64,000 bases of DNA from an uncultured Sunxiuqinia sp. (GCF_947495665.1 NZ_CANLZV010000007.1:124001-188000); one strand, 5' to 3'; numbered from the stretch's first letter, positions 26,368 to 35,654 are shown. Notes: a model not told the origin generated them from the letters alone. Made by a program: numbers and translations.

Positions 26368-26976
26368 ATGACAGCAAAAATAGAAGTAAGCCCGGAGATT
26401 AAAGGACTGATTTTTGACCTGGATGGTACCATCTCCGATACCATGCCAATTCATTACATCGCTTGGAGAAATGCAGCCGCCCGCCACGGCATCGATTTCA
26501 CCACCGAGCTGTTTGAGCAGCTGGCCGGCATTCCGCTCTACCCAACAGTTGAAAAGCTGAATGAGCTCTTCAACAAAAACATTGATCCCCGGGAAATGGG
26601 CGATGCCAAAGAACAGGAATACGAAGACAACATGCACCAAGCGCGTCCGGTAGAACCGGTAATGGAAGTAATCCGTCGCTATCATGGCCAATTACCCATG
26701 GCTGTTGGAACCGGTGGTGGCCGCCAAATTTCGCAAAAAGCCATGCGCCTGGTGGGTGTCGATCAATACATTAATGAACTGGTTTCGGCCGACGATGTTA
26801 CTCACCACAAACCCCACCCGGAAACCTTTTTGAAATGTGCCGAGCTGATTGGTATTGATCCCAAAGACTGCCTCGTATTTGAAGATGGCGTACTGGGAAT
26901 TCAAGCCGCCCAAACCGCCGGCATGCGCGTAGTGGATGTTACCCAATACTACCAGGTAACCATTGGACAGGAGTAG
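26368..26976 (+). CDS. HAD-superfamily phosphatase, beta-phosphoglucomutase-like
   Basis: A 202-residue HAD hydrolase of subfamily IA. Nucleophile Asp17 and acid/base Asp19 lie in IFDLDGTISDT; motif II is the GTGGGRQ segment; motif III Lys is in HHKPHPETF; motif IV is FEDGVLGIQAA. A helical cap domain lies at ~25-85. It resembles beta-phosphoglucomutase/YqaB-type sugar-phosphate phosphatases, so it probably acts on a sugar phosphate. The start is set by the promoter box just upstream. Confidence 0.9.
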   Translation: MTAKIEVSPEIKGLIFDLDGTISDTMPIHYIAWRNAAARHGIDFTTELFEQLAGIPLYPTVEKLNELFNKNIDPREMGDAKEQEYEDNMHQARPVEPVMEVIRRYHGQLPMAVGTGGGRQISQKAMRLVGVDQYINELVSADDVTHHKPHPETFLKCAELIGIDPKDCLVFEDGVLGIQAAQTAGMRVVDVTQYYQVTIGQE

Positions 26977-27140
26977 TTGATTGGGAGAAAGGAAACCGGA
27001 GGAAGAAGAGCGTGGGGCAAAAGCATGGAGCAGAGGGCAGAGTGCATGGAGCAAAGCGTTAAGATTGAAGACGAACGTTCCGACCACAATTCACGGGTCA
27101 CCGATCACCAGTAAAGAGTGCAAAGAGCAGGGAGCAGAGA
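26976..27140. repeat. Purine-rich low-complexity intergenic tract
   Basis: The plus strand is dominated by G and A with recurring words such as GGAG, GCAGAG and GGAGCA. Similar tracts occur at 28252-28308 and 30386-30455, and in reverse orientation at 17125-17215. The ORF that can be drawn through it has no protein character. Confidence 0.55.
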
Positions 27141-27250
27141 ACGATGCCAACTCAGGAACTTTTGAACACAGGAACTCAACTCCAGGCAGATTGATTAACT
27201 TTAGGGGCAAATCCGTTTATCAATAACCAGACATTCAAACAACGCCAACG

Positions 27251-28249
27251 ATGAAATCAAAACTTATTCTACTTGCTCTTGTCGTCCTTGTCCTTAGCGC
27301 CTGTCAGCCTAACCCGCTGACCAAAAGGGCAACCCTTGTTTTCTACAATGTTGAAAACCTGTTTGACACCATCAATGATCCGGCCATTAACGATGAAGAG
27401 TTTTTGCCGGATGCGGAGAAAAAGTGGAATAGCGAACGATACACGAAAAAACTGGAAGACCTAAGCCGGGTGCTTGGGGCGGTTAACCCCGAAGAACTTC
27501 CTGAAATTATTGGTCTGTGCGAAGTTGAGAACCGGCAGGTGGTTGAAGATTTGGCGGCAACAGCTCCGCTGGCTGAGGGCAAGTACCAAGCGGTTCATAT
27601 CGACAGTCCCGACAAGCGCGGCATTGATGTGGCCCTGCTTTTCAGAAAAGGTGCATTTAAACTGATTCATCACGAAGCCCTGCCCGTTGATCCGGGCTTC
27701 GAAACCCGGGACATCCTGCACGTATATGGCAAGCTGGGAAAGGATAAAATACACCTGTTTGTCAATCACTGGCCTTCGCGCTGGGGTGGACTAAAAAAAT
27801 CGCAGCCCAACCGGCTGGTCGCTGCGCAAACGCTCAAAACCAAAGTGGACGAGCTGCTGACTGCCGACCCCCAAGCCAAGATTATCATTATGGGCGATAT
27901 GAATGACGAGCCAGACAACAAAAGCCTGGCCGAAGTGCTGAATGCCCGGGCGCCCAACACCCAGGCCGAACTCTATAACCTGATGATTCCACTGGATGAA
28001 CAGCAAAAAGGGAGTTATTTCTACCGCGGCAACTGGAACATGTTGGACAACCTGGTTGTTTCAGCTTCGGTACTTCGCGGAAAAGGATTTGTTGTTACCG
28101 ACCAGCTGGGACAAGTTTTTCAGCAGGAATGGATGGAATACCGGAACAAGAACGGACAGGTATCGCCCAACCGGACCTACGGTGGCCCCAACTATTACGG
28201 CGGCATTTCCGACCACTTTCCGGTTTATCTTCAACTGAACTGGCAATAG
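27251..28249 (+). CDS. Endonuclease/exonuclease/phosphatase-family lipoprotein
   Basis: A 332-residue protein with a lipoprotein signal (lipobox LSAC, Cys18), so it is probably anchored to a membrane facing the periplasm or outside. The EEP fold is shown by FYNVENLFD, LCEVENRQV, HIDSPDKRGIDVAL, VNHWPSR, IIMGDMNDEPDNK and the C-terminal GISDHFPVYLQL, providing the metal-binding Asn/Glu and catalytic His/Asp. Members include extracellular nucleases and phosphodiesterases; an exported nuclease scavenging DNA or phosphate is the simplest reading. It is flanked on both sides by purine-rich low-complexity DNA. Confidence 0.9.
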   Translation: MKSKLILLALVVLVLSACQPNPLTKRATLVFYNVENLFDTINDPAINDEEFLPDAEKKWNSERYTKKLEDLSRVLGAVNPEELPEIIGLCEVENRQVVEDLAATAPLAEGKYQAVHIDSPDKRGIDVALLFRKGAFKLIHHEALPVDPGFETRDILHVYGKLGKDKIHLFVNHWPSRWGGLKKSQPNRLVAAQTLKTKVDELLTADPQAKIIIMGDMNDEPDNKSLAEVLNARAPNTQAELYNLMIPLDEQQKGSYFYRGNWNMLDNLVVSASVLRGKGFVVTDQLGQVFQQEWMEYRNKNGQVSPNRTYGGPNYYGGISDHFPVYLQLNWQ

Positions 28250-28251
28250 CC

Positions 28252-28308
28252 AAAATGGGGAAGGGAAACGGGAGAAAGGAGAACGGAAACCGGAGGACGG
28301 AAGCATTA
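28252..28308. repeat. Short purine-rich low-complexity tract
   Basis: Runs of GGGA, GGAG and GAAAC words on the plus strand between the EEP lipoprotein gene and uvrB. It belongs to the same family as the tracts at 26976 and 30386. Confidence 0.5.
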
Positions 28309-28367
28309 AAACAGGAATTGAGCATTTTTCAGCAATTCAGAAACGTAGCATTTAGGACAGACAGAAG

Positions 28368-30386
28368 ATGGATTTAAAAGTAGTTTCACCCTATGAACCA
28401 ACCGGGGATCAACCCGAAGCAATTAAACAACTGGCAGCCGGCATCCGTCAGGGAGAACGCAACCAGACTCTTTTAGGGGTAACCGGATCAGGAAAAACAT
28501 TCACCATGGCAAAAGTGATTGAGGAGGTGCAGCGCCCAACCCTCATCCTAAGCCACAACAAAACGCTGGCCGCCCAGCTGTACAGCGAGATGAAGCAGTT
28601 TTTCCCCGACAATGCGGTGGAATACTTTGTATCTTATTACGACTATTACCAGCCCGAAGCTTACCTGCCCACCACCGACACGTACATTGAAAAAGACCTT
28701 TCCATCAACGAGGATATTGAGAAGCTGCGACTCAGCACCACCTCTGCCCTGCTGTCCGGAAGGCGTGATGTGGTGGTGGTCTCATCCGTTTCTTGCCTCT
28801 ACGGTATTGGAAACCCCGAAGATTTCCATGCTAACGTAACCAGCGTCAGCGTTGGCGAAACACTCAACCGCAACCAGTTTCTGCATAAGCTGGTTGACGC
28901 ACTTTACTCCCGCAACGAAGCCGACTTCAAGCGAGGCAACTTCCGGGTGAAAGGCGACACCATTGATATTTTCCTGGCCTATGACGACAAAGCCATCCGC
29001 GTGGTTTTCTGGGGAGATGAAATTGAGGAAATCTACAGCTTCGATCCGACAGACGGAACCACCATAGATGAGCTGGAAACAGCCATCATCTACCCGGCCA
29101 ATATTTTTGTCACCACCAAGGAACGCATGAAGTCGGCCATCCACCAAATTCAGGATGATCTTCTTAAGCAAGTCGATTTTTTCAAGGAAATCGGAAAGCC
29201 CTTAGAAGCCAAACGTATTTTAGAACGGGTGGAATACGACATGGAAATGATGCGTGAGCTGGGCTACTGCCCCGGTGTTGAAAACTACTCACGCTATTTC
29301 GATGGACGGGCGGCAGGCACACGCCCCTTCTGCCTGCTGGATTATTTCCCGGACGATTTCCTGACCATCCTGGATGAAAGCCATGTGACGATTCCCCAAA
29401 TCCGCGCCATGTATGGGGGTGACCATTCGCGCAAAATCAACCTGGTGGAATACGGGTTCCGGCTTCCGGCAGCCATCGACAACCGCCCGCTGAAATTTGA
29501 AGAATTTGAGGACCTGGTCAACCAAACACTTTATGTTAGCGCCACGCCAGCCGACTACGAACTGGAAAAATCGGAAGGGGTGGTTGTTGAACAGATCATA
29601 CGCCCCACCGGACTGCTTGACCCAATCATTGACGTACGTCCTTCGGCCAACCAGATTGATGACCTGATTCATGAAATCAACCTGCGCATTGAAAAGAACG
29701 AGCGCATCCTGGTAACCACACTTACCAAACGTATGGCTGAAGAGCTCAGCAAATACCTGATCAACATGGGGATTAAAACGCGCTACATCCACTCCGACAT
29801 CGACACGATGGAGCGCATTGAGATTCTGGAAGAACTGCGCAATGGCGGCTTTCACGTGCTGGTCGGCATCAACCTGCTTCGGGAAGGGCTCGACCTGCCG
29901 GAAGTTTCACTGGTCGCCATTATCGATGCCGATAAGGAAGGCTTCCTGCGCTCGGAACGCTCACTCACCCAAACTGCAGGGCGTGCGGCCCGAAACCTCA
30001 ACGGCATGGTCATTATGTATGCCGACAAGATTACCGACTCGATGCAAAAAACCATCGACTCCACCAATTACCGACGCACCAAGCAAATACGCTACAACGA
30101 GGAGCATGGCATTACGCCCAAAGCCATCGTTAAGCCCACACGCGAAATCATCGGCTACGAGTACCGCAACAGCAAGCAGAAAGAATATGCAGGCGGAGCA
30201 AGTCATCCGGATGTTGCAGCCGACCCGGTTGTTCAGTATATGAGCCCGGAGGCCCTGGAAAAAACCATTGAAAAAACGAAAAAAGAAATGCAGGCTGCTG
30301 CGAAAGAACTTGACTTTATTGAGGCTGCCCGCCTGCGCGATGAGATGTATCGCCTGCAGGAAATTTTGAAAGAGAAGAAAAAGTAA
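28368..30386 (+). CDS. uvrB: Excinuclease ABC subunit B (UvrB)
   Basis: A full-length 672-residue UvrB. It verifies DNA damage after UvrA loading and recruits UvrC in nucleotide excision repair. Walker A GVTGSGKT at 37-44; the damage-probing beta-hairpin in [20 protein letters not shown] near 90-110; helicase motifs [14 protein letters not shown] and QTAGRAARN; and the C-terminal UVR motif ([22 protein letters not shown]) that contacts UvrC. The start agrees with the family N-terminus ([12 protein letters not shown]). No LexA-type box was identified upstream. Confidence 0.97.
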   Translation: MDLKVVSPYEPTGDQPEAIKQLAAGIRQGERNQTLLGVTGSGKTFTMAKVIEEVQRPTLILSHNKTLAAQLYSEMKQFFPDNAVEYFVSYYDYYQPEAYLPTTDTYIEKDLSINEDIEKLRLSTTSALLSGRRDVVVVSSVSCLYGIGNPEDFHANVTSVSVGETLNRNQFLHKLVDALYSRNEADFKRGNFRVKGDTIDIFLAYDDKAIRVVFWGDEIEEIYSFDPTDGTTIDELETAIIYPANIFVTTKERMKSAIHQIQDDLLKQVDFFKEIGKPLEAKRILERVEYDMEMMRELGYCPGVENYSRYFDGRAAGTRPFCLLDYFPDDFLTILDESHVTIPQIRAMYGGDHSRKINLVEYGFRLPAAIDNRPLKFEEFEDLVNQTLYVSATPADYELEKSEGVVVEQIIRPTGLLDPIIDVRPSANQIDDLIHEINLRIEKNERILVTTLTKRMAEELSKYLINMGIKTRYIHSDIDTMERIEILEELRNGGFHVLVGINLLREGLDLPEVSLVAIIDADKEGFLRSERSLTQTAGRAARNLNGMVIMYADKITDSMQKTIDSTNYRRTKQIRYNEEHGITPKAIVKPTREIIGYEYRNSKQKEYAGGASHPDVAADPVVQYMSPEALEKTIEKTKKEMQAAAKELDFIEAARLRDEMYRLQEILKEKKK

Positions 30387-30455
30387 GGGCAGAGAGCCAA
30401 GAGCAAAGGGCATAGGGCGAAGAGGAGAATGGAAACAGGAAGCCGGAGGAAGGAT
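30386..30455. repeat. Purine-rich low-complexity tract after uvrB
   Basis: The plus strand carries repeated AGAGCA/GGGCA/GGAGAA words between uvrB and the convergent acetyltransferase gene. No hairpin terminator is evident here. Confidence 0.5.
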
Positions 30456-30525
30456 TGTCAGATATTCGGATTTCTGGATTTTCAGAATATTGAACTCCAA
30501 ATACTGTACTCCGCCCACCAGCAAC

Positions 30526-30969
30526 CTACTTCTTCTGCAGGCGCATTTCGAGATATTTCGAGCTGAAGCCCAGCTTTTCATACAGGCGACGTGCCGGATT
30601 ATCCGGCTCCACATGCAAAGCAATGTTTCCTTCCGCCTGCTGAATGGCCGCCTCCATCAACTGCCGGCCAAGACCCTGCCCACGGTGTTCGTTATGCGTG
30701 GCAATATACACCAGAATATTCTCCGGAATATAATCCTTCATCCCGGTTTGATTAATCACCACTGCCCCAACTAGCTGCCCGGCATCATAAGCCCCAAGGA
30801 CAAAACCGCCAAACGATGGATACACTTTCAAGGCATAATCCATGGCTTTTTCAATGTCGTTCTTCGGATCTCCAAAATTCTCCAGATGATGGTATAAAAA
30901 ATCCAGCAACCGGCTCTTTTCTTCCCGGCTTGGCTGATTGGTTTCCGTAAAAAATTTCAATTCAATCAT
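30526..30969 (-). CDS. GNAT-family N-acetyltransferase
   Basis: A 147-residue single GNAT domain. The acetyl-CoA pyrophosphate loop is HRGQGLGRQLM (motif A, Q/RxxGxG/A), preceded by a beta-strand ENILVYIATHN and followed by NPARRLYEKLGF near the C-terminus. The substrate is not identifiable. It is monocistronic and convergent with uvrB. Confidence 0.9.
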   Translation of the reverse strand: MIELKFFTETNQPSREEKSRLLDFLYHHLENFGDPKNDIEKAMDYALKVYPSFGGFVLGAYDAGQLVGAVVINQTGMKDYIPENILVYIATHNEHRGQGLGRQLMEAAIQQAEGNIALHVEPDNPARRLYEKLGFSSKYLEMRLQKK

Positions 30970-31043
30970 GGTTTGGTTTTAATCATTCAACTACACCAAC
31001 GGCTACTTCAGCAAAAAGTTGAATAAAATTGACAGCCAAAGAA

Positions 31044-31070
31044 AAGGGCCTGCCAGACAGGCAGACCCTT
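31044..31070 (-). terminator. Intrinsic terminator of the glnK-amtB operon
   Basis: On the minus strand, AAGGGTCTGCC pairs with GGCAGGCCCTT (one G-T wobble) around a 5-nt loop, followed by TTCTTT-type U-rich sequence. It lies 36 nt past the amtB stop. Confidence 0.85.
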
Positions 31071-31105
31071 GAGAAAGCTACAGACTTTGAAGGCTGAAGA
31101 AACTA

Positions 31106-32338
31106 TTAATTGTAGGCACTTTCTCCATGTTCATAAACATCAAGGCCTTCTTCCTCGATGCGTTTAGACACCCGGAGGATTTTGGCTTTTTTCAGGATAT
31201 AGAATAAAACCAAACCACATCCGAACGCCCAAACAAAGAAGGCAAGTACGCCAATAGCCTGAATTCCCAGCAAGCCGGCGCCATGCCCGTAAAACAAGCC
31301 TTCTGAAGTTGAAAACAAGCCAACGGCCAGGGTTCCCAGTGCACCACTAATACCATGCACCGAGATCGCTCCAACCGGGTCGTCAATCTTCAGAACTTTA
31401 TCAAAAAACTCAACCGCAAAAGGCAACACTATTCCGGCCATGGTTCCAATCAAAACGGCCCCCACCGGATCAACGGCATCACAACCGGCAGTAATGGCTA
31501 CCAGACCGGCAAGAGCGCCGTTCAACGAAATGGAAAGCGCCGGCCGCTTGTAGCGAAACCAGGAAACCAACATAGCCACCACTGCACCCGCCGCTGCGGC
31601 CAGGTTGGTTGTTACAGCAATGTGCCCAAGTGCCACGGCATTTTCGGTTCCGGCGGCTGCCAGCTGCGAGCCCGGGTTAAAGCCAAACCAGCCAAACCAC
31701 AGGATAAAAACCCCTAAAGCACCTAAGGCCAGGTTATGTCCCGGAATAGCTTTAGCCTTGCCATCTTTCCCGTATTTGCCAATACGCGGACCAATGATGG
31801 CAGCACCAGCCAATCCCAACCAGGCCCCCACCGAATGCACAATAGACGAGCCGGCAAAATCGTGAAAACCCAGCTGGCTCAACCAGCCACCACCCCAGGT
31901 CCAGTGTCCTGAGATCGGGTAAACAAAAATCGTAATCACAACACTAAAAATCAGGTAAGCCTTAAATTCAGTCCGTTCAGCCACGGCCCCCGACACAATC
32001 GTTGCGGCCGTTGCGGCAAAAACAGTTTGAAAAAACAGGTCAGTATAGTCCGAATAGTTCTCGCCAAATCCTTCACTCATAAAGAATAAGTCGGGTGTCC
32101 CAATCAAACCTCCAAGCGAGTCTCCATACATCAGGGTAAATCCAATAAACCAATAGAGCAAGGAGCCAATGGAAAAGTCCATCAAGTTCTTCATCAAAAT
32201 GTTCGCAGTATTCTTCGAGCGGGTAAAACCAGCCTCCACCATTGCAAAACCAGGCTGCATAAACATCACCATAAACCCTGCAATCAGTAACCACATATTG
32301 TCGATGCCTATTTGTAGGCCTTGTAAAGTTTCATCCAT
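31106..32338 (-). CDS. amtB: Ammonium transporter AmtB
   Basis: A 410-residue Amt/Mep/Rh channel with about 11 membrane helices. The twin-His pore is recognisable: one His in SSIVHSVGAWLGL, the other in ISVHGISGALGT. The signature FDFAGSSIVHS (here FHDFAGSS) and NTANILMKNLMDFS are present. It brings ammonium into the cell and is blocked by GlnK bound to its cytoplasmic face. The gene follows glnK by 21 nt in a porin-like protein-glnK-amtB operon and ends at a terminator. The length and lack of a signal peptide fit other short bacterial Amts. Confidence 0.95.
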   Translation of the reverse strand: MDETLQGLQIGIDNMWLLIAGFMVMFMQPGFAMVEAGFTRSKNTANILMKNLMDFSIGSLLYWFIGFTLMYGDSLGGLIGTPDLFFMSEGFGENYSDYTDLFFQTVFAATAATIVSGAVAERTEFKAYLIFSVVITIFVYPISGHWTWGGGWLSQLGFHDFAGSSIVHSVGAWLGLAGAAIIGPRIGKYGKDGKAKAIPGHNLALGALGVFILWFGWFGFNPGSQLAAAGTENAVALGHIAVTTNLAAAAGAVVAMLVSWFRYKRPALSISLNGALAGLVAITAGCDAVDPVGAVLIGTMAGIVLPFAVEFFDKVLKIDDPVGAISVHGISGALGTLAVGLFSTSEGLFYGHGAGLLGIQAIGVLAFFVWAFGCGLVLFYILKKAKILRVSKRIEEEGLDVYEHGESAYN

Positions 32339-32359
32339 GATTGTTTTGTTTTAGGGTTA

Positions 32360-32716
32360 TTACTCTTCTTTGCCTTTGATGAATAAGGACTCATCACCAA
32401 ACTCTCCGGTGCGTATGCGGTACGACTCTTCAATGTTTGAAATGAATATCTTACCATCGCCAATCTCGCCGGTTCGTCCGGCTTGCATAATGGCCAACAC
32501 CGTTTTTTCCACATTTTTATCGCGTACAATAATGGAGAGGATCGTCCGCTCAATCGTGCTGGTATCGTAAACAACACCCCGATAAGCGCGCTCTTGCCGG
32601 GTTTGTCCAACGCCACGGACATCCCAGAAAGAGAAGAACTCAATGCCTGCTTCATGAAGCGCTTCAGTCACTTCATCAAACTTGGTTTTTCTAATAATTG
32701 CTTCAATCTTTTTCAT
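32360..32716 (-). CDS. glnK: PII nitrogen-regulatory protein (GlnK/GlnB family)
   Basis: A 118-residue PII protein. It senses ATP/ADP and 2-oxoglutarate and gates AmtB. The N-terminus (MKKIEAIIRKTKFDEV), T-loop, B-loop (TGEIGDGKIF) and C-terminal RIRTGE are intact. In the T-loop the tyrosine corresponding to Tyr51 is kept (RGVVY) but the following MVDFLPK of enteric PII is replaced by DTSTIERT and the loop is one residue shorter. Uridylylation therefore cannot be assumed. It lies directly upstream of amtB, the usual linkage. Confidence 0.94.
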   Translation of the reverse strand: MKKIEAIIRKTKFDEVTEALHEAGIEFFSFWDVRGVGQTRQERAYRGVVYDTSTIERTILSIIVRDKNVEKTVLAIMQAGRTGEIGDGKIFISNIEESYRIRTGEFGDESLFIKGKEE

Positions 32717-32733
32717 CTCTATCGAATTTTGTT

Positions 32734-33384
32734 TTATAATGAAATGCCTACAACAATGTGAAACTGCTCAGAAGAAGGATTCAAAATGGCTGTTCCGGTA
32801 ACAGGAAGTGAGAAGGAGTCTGTAATTTTGATTTCTTTCGAAGTGCCTACACCAATATTACAAACATTGAAATTGCCATTTGTCGTATAAGCCCCGTCAC
32901 CTGCCCCCAAGGTTAAAGCCAGTTTTCCAACGTTCAGACCGGCCTCCAGGTAAACATCGCTCACATCTGTGGCATCCGAGCCAATCATGTAAGCCGCCAG
33001 GAAAGAGAAGTCACCCAATTCCAGTCCAACCATTGGCTCAAAAAAGTGGGAATCACCATTGAAATAATCCGTTCCGGGGAAGTAATAGTCCGTAACCGTA
33101 AAAGACAAAGCCGCTCCCTCACTCAAATCAAACCCGTAACTGACATATAAGTCAGCCTCCGCCGCTTCATCATCGGTAAACCCGTATGAGCCCCAGGCCC
33201 CAAGCGCAAAACCGCCGGTACTATACTCCGCCCAAGGTTGAATAGCCGGACCTGTTCCGAATTTCGTTCCACGCCACACATAGCTTGAAACAAAGTCTGC
33301 CCCGGTATCCCAGTCCTGAGCTTGTAAATTTCCAGCCAGTGTTATTGCCAATACAAAAACGGGAAGTAATCGTAATTTTTTCAT
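32734..33384 (-). CDS. Outer-membrane beta-barrel protein, TorF/Gcw_chp-like
   Basis: A 216-residue protein with signal peptide (cut after LAGNLQAQ, ~22) and alternating hydrophobic/aromatic strands throughout, ending with a terminal hydrophobic strand (HIVVGISL). The start of the mature part (DTGADFVSSYVWRG) matches the Gcw_chp/TorF putative porin family, often encoded beside glnK and amtB. By context it may help ammonium or small nitrogen compounds cross the outer membrane. It is the first gene of the operon, 17 nt before glnK. Confidence 0.82.
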   Translation of the reverse strand: MKKLRLLPVFVLAITLAGNLQAQDWDTGADFVSSYVWRGTKFGTGPAIQPWAEYSTGGFALGAWGSYGFTDDEAAEADLYVSYGFDLSEGAALSFTVTDYYFPGTDYFNGDSHFFEPMVGLELGDFSFLAAYMIGSDATDVSDVYLEAGLNVGKLALTLGAGDGAYTTNGNFNVCNIGVGTSKEIKITDSFSLPVTGTAILNPSSEQFHIVVGISL

Positions 33385-34128
33385 GATTCTAAAATTTAAT
33401 GGTTTTACAATTTTTCATTTGATCTACTTTGGTGTGTACTTGCTATAGCGTGTAATTCTGAAAAAGTCTCTTTTTTTGAACATGACCCCCTATTTTTTGT
33501 GGTCTCTCATTCAAAAGTATGTCTATTTCGAGAACACACCCCCAGTACAGACAGGGTTGATTTCATATTTAATACTCAATTAACATCACACCCCCCCTAT
33601 TTCAGAGGGGGTTAATCTTGAAAAATCATTGTTTTTATGGAAATATGTCAGATTATGGAGGAGTAGACAAAAAAAATATCGTTTTTTAGACACAATGGAC
33701 AACAAACAACAAGAAAAATGACATTTTAACACTTTTCAGCTCACAATGAAGTCACCAAGACATCCTTATCTTGCTCGAATATTCAAAATGACACAAAAGA
33801 CAAATAGAAACCACCCATTTGCTAAAAACCACTCCAATTCACCCGCCTTATGATCGCACTAAAAGCAATTCCAAAGAAGACCTGCCATACGATCAAACAC
33901 CCAACATGCGAACTCGTATACTATATATTAATATACACCCTCCGCGCTCGTCATCCTTCAACTTAAAGCCAGGCCAAGCCTGAGGGGAAAGACTATTTTT
34001 CAAGGAAGCCAGAATAGGACTATTGGGAAAAAAGTAATTAATTTGTAGTTTCTTTCTTTCACAGAATAAATTGATTCGTGCTTGTCCAGTGATGACCGGC
34101 ACCAAGTAACTCGCTAATTTTTTATTGT
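33385..34128. other. Gene-free 744-nt divergent regulatory region (porin-glnK-amtB / argH)
   Basis: No credible gene is present. It should hold the promoters for the nitrogen operon (minus) and argH (plus). Visible features: three C-run motifs between 33484 and 33614 (listed separately), AT-rich sequence around 33630-33830, and a perfect 12-bp palindrome TATATTAATATA at 33924-33935. I found no -24/-12 sigma-54 element and no exact TAnnTTTG box for either flanking gene. Confidence 0.5.
33484..33614. promoter_or_regulatory. Three C-run motifs spaced 52-53 bp upstream of the nitrogen operon
   Basis: ACCCCCTATTT (C-run from 33486), ACCCCCAGTA (from 33539) and ACCCCCCCTATTT (from 33591) recur at 53 and 52 bp, about five helical turns. 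The last is followed by AGAGGGGG, forming a CCCCCT/AGGGGG inverted repeat. They lie 100-230 bp upstream of the porin-glnK-amtB operon and may be activator sites for it. Confidence 0.4.
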
Positions 34129-35460
34129 ATGAAACTCTGGGACAAAGGTATATCTGTAAATAAACTCATCGAAGAATTCACCGTAGGCCAAGATCGCGAA
34201 CTGGATCTTTACCTGGCTAAGTTTGACATCCTGGGCTCCATGGCCCACACCAAAATGCTGCAATCAATCGGCTTACTAGAGCAGGACGAACTGGACCAGC
34301 TGCTTCAGGAAATGAAAGCGATTTACCAATTAGCCGAAAATGGCGAGTTCACCATCGAAGAAGGAGTTGAAGATGTACACTCTCAGGTAGAAGCCCTCCT
34401 GACTCAAAAACTGGGGGATGTTGGAAAGAAAATACACAGTGGCCGTTCCCGGAACGATCAGGTGTTACTTGACCTGAAACTTTATGCGCGCGACGAAATC
34501 CGCCAGCTGGTAGAGGCCAGCCAGGAATTGTTTGCCACCCTTATCGCCAAGGCCGACAAGCACAAAGAGCAACTGATGCCAGGCTACACCCACCTTCAGG
34601 TAGCCATGCCTTCGTCGTTTGGTCTTTGGTTTAGCGCTTATGCCGAAAGCCTGGTTGACGACCTCACCCTGTTGCAGGCAGCCTTTAAAATTACCAACCA
34701 AAACCCACTGGGCTCAGCAGCCGGTTATGGTTCTTCATTCCCCCTCAACCGCGAGCTTACCACAGAGTTGCTGGGCTTCGACTCGATGAACTACAATGTA
34801 GTTTATGCCCAAATGGGACGGGGCAAAATGGAAAAAACGGTCGCCTTTGCCATTTCATCCATTGCGGCCACACTTTCGAAACTGGCCTTTGACACCTGCC
34901 TGTTCATGAGCCAAAACTTTGGCTTTATCGGTCTGCCCGATGAACTGACGACCGGCTCAAGCATTATGCCTCACAAGAAAAACCCGGATGTTTTTGAGTT
35001 GATTCGTTCGCACTGCAACAAGCTGCAAGCACTTCCAAACCAAATTACTTTAATGACCAACAACCTGCCCAGCGGCTATTTCCGCGACCTGCAGATTATC
35101 AAGGAAGTCTTCCTGCCCGCTTTTCAGGAACTCATGAGCTGCATTAAAATTGCCAACTTCGCCATTAGTGAAATGACGATCAAGGAAAACATTCTGGAAG
35201 ATAATCGCTACCAATACCTGTTTAGTGTTGAAGATGTTAACCGACTGGTTCAGGAAGGAACTCCCTTCCGCGATGCCTACATTCAGATTGGCAAGCAGAT
35301 TCAGCAGGGCGAATACACCCCCACCAAACAGGTGGCTCACACCCATGCCGGAAGCATCGGAAACCTGTGCCTTCCCGAGATTCAACAAAAAATGGAACAG
35401 ATCATAAATTCATTTAACTTTAAAAAGATGGATTTGGCAATCAAAAAGCTATTAAAATAG
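34129..35460 (+). CDS. argH: Argininosuccinate lyase ArgH
   Basis: A 443-residue member of the fumarase/aspartase superfamily; it cleaves argininosuccinate to arginine and fumarate. Conserved regions: HSGRSRNDQVLLDLKLYARD, YTHLQVAMP (catalytic His in region C2), and GSSIMPHKKNPDVFE with the flexible-loop serines 277-278. It starts with MKLWDKG, the typical ArgH beginning. It is monocistronic here, away from other arginine genes but in a nitrogen-metabolism neighbourhood. It is slightly shorter than the usual ~460 residues, within family range. Confidence 0.95.
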   Translation: MKLWDKGISVNKLIEEFTVGQDRELDLYLAKFDILGSMAHTKMLQSIGLLEQDELDQLLQEMKAIYQLAENGEFTIEEGVEDVHSQVEALLTQKLGDVGKKIHSGRSRNDQVLLDLKLYARDEIRQLVEASQELFATLIAKADKHKEQLMPGYTHLQVAMPSSFGLWFSAYAESLVDDLTLLQAAFKITNQNPLGSAAGYGSSFPLNRELTTELLGFDSMNYNVVYAQMGRGKMEKTVAFAISSIAATLSKLAFDTCLFMSQNFGFIGLPDELTTGSSIMPHKKNPDVFELIRSHCNKLQALPNQITLMTNNLPSGYFRDLQIIKEVFLPAFQELMSCIKIANFAISEMTIKENILEDNRYQYLFSVEDVNRLVQEGTPFRDAYIQIGKQIQQGEYTPTKQVAHTHAGSIGNLCLPEIQQKMEQIINSFNFKKMDLAIKKLLK

Positions 35461-35590
35461 GGGTCAACTGTTAACTAAACGTTATTTCTAAAATCCTTTT
35501 AATTACAAAATGACATTCGGTCTTCACGCGTAAACACGGTGAATTCCACGTTTTTATATCACAAACTTTAAAAGAACAAAGGAATTTGTT

Positions 35591-35606
35591 CATGTTATCA
35601 AACATG
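35591..35606. promoter_or_regulatory. Candidate operator palindrome upstream of gltBD
   Basis: CATGTT-ATCA-AACATG is a perfect 6-bp inverted repeat, extended imperfectly by TTTG on the left and CAAA on the right. It lies 17 bp upstream of the proposed gltB -33 element, the usual place for an activator site. Confidence 0.4.
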
Positions 35607-35623
35607 CAAAACAGAGCTAGCAA

Positions 35624-35654
35624 TTGGATATCATTCAATTAATAGCTATTTTCG
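35624..35654 (+). promoter_or_regulatory. Candidate promoter of gltBD
   Basis: TTGG at 35624-35627, a 19-nt spacer and TATTTTCG at 35647-35654 resemble the -33/-7 consensus with one mismatch. It gives a leader of about 125 nt to the gltB start. Confidence 0.4.

Noticed and set aside
29961-30623. 220-codon minus-strand ORF antisense to the end of uvrB
   Set aside because: It lies opposite a conserved uvrB C-terminus and runs through a low-complexity tract, with no recognisable protein pattern.
33385-33480. Sigma-54 promoter for porin-glnK-amtB
   Set aside because: No GG-N10-GC core with the TGGCAC/TTGC pattern was found on the minus strand.
33893-34105. 70-codon minus-strand ORF upstream of argH
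   Set aside because: No protein-like pattern, no promoter, and located in an AT-rich regulatory gap.
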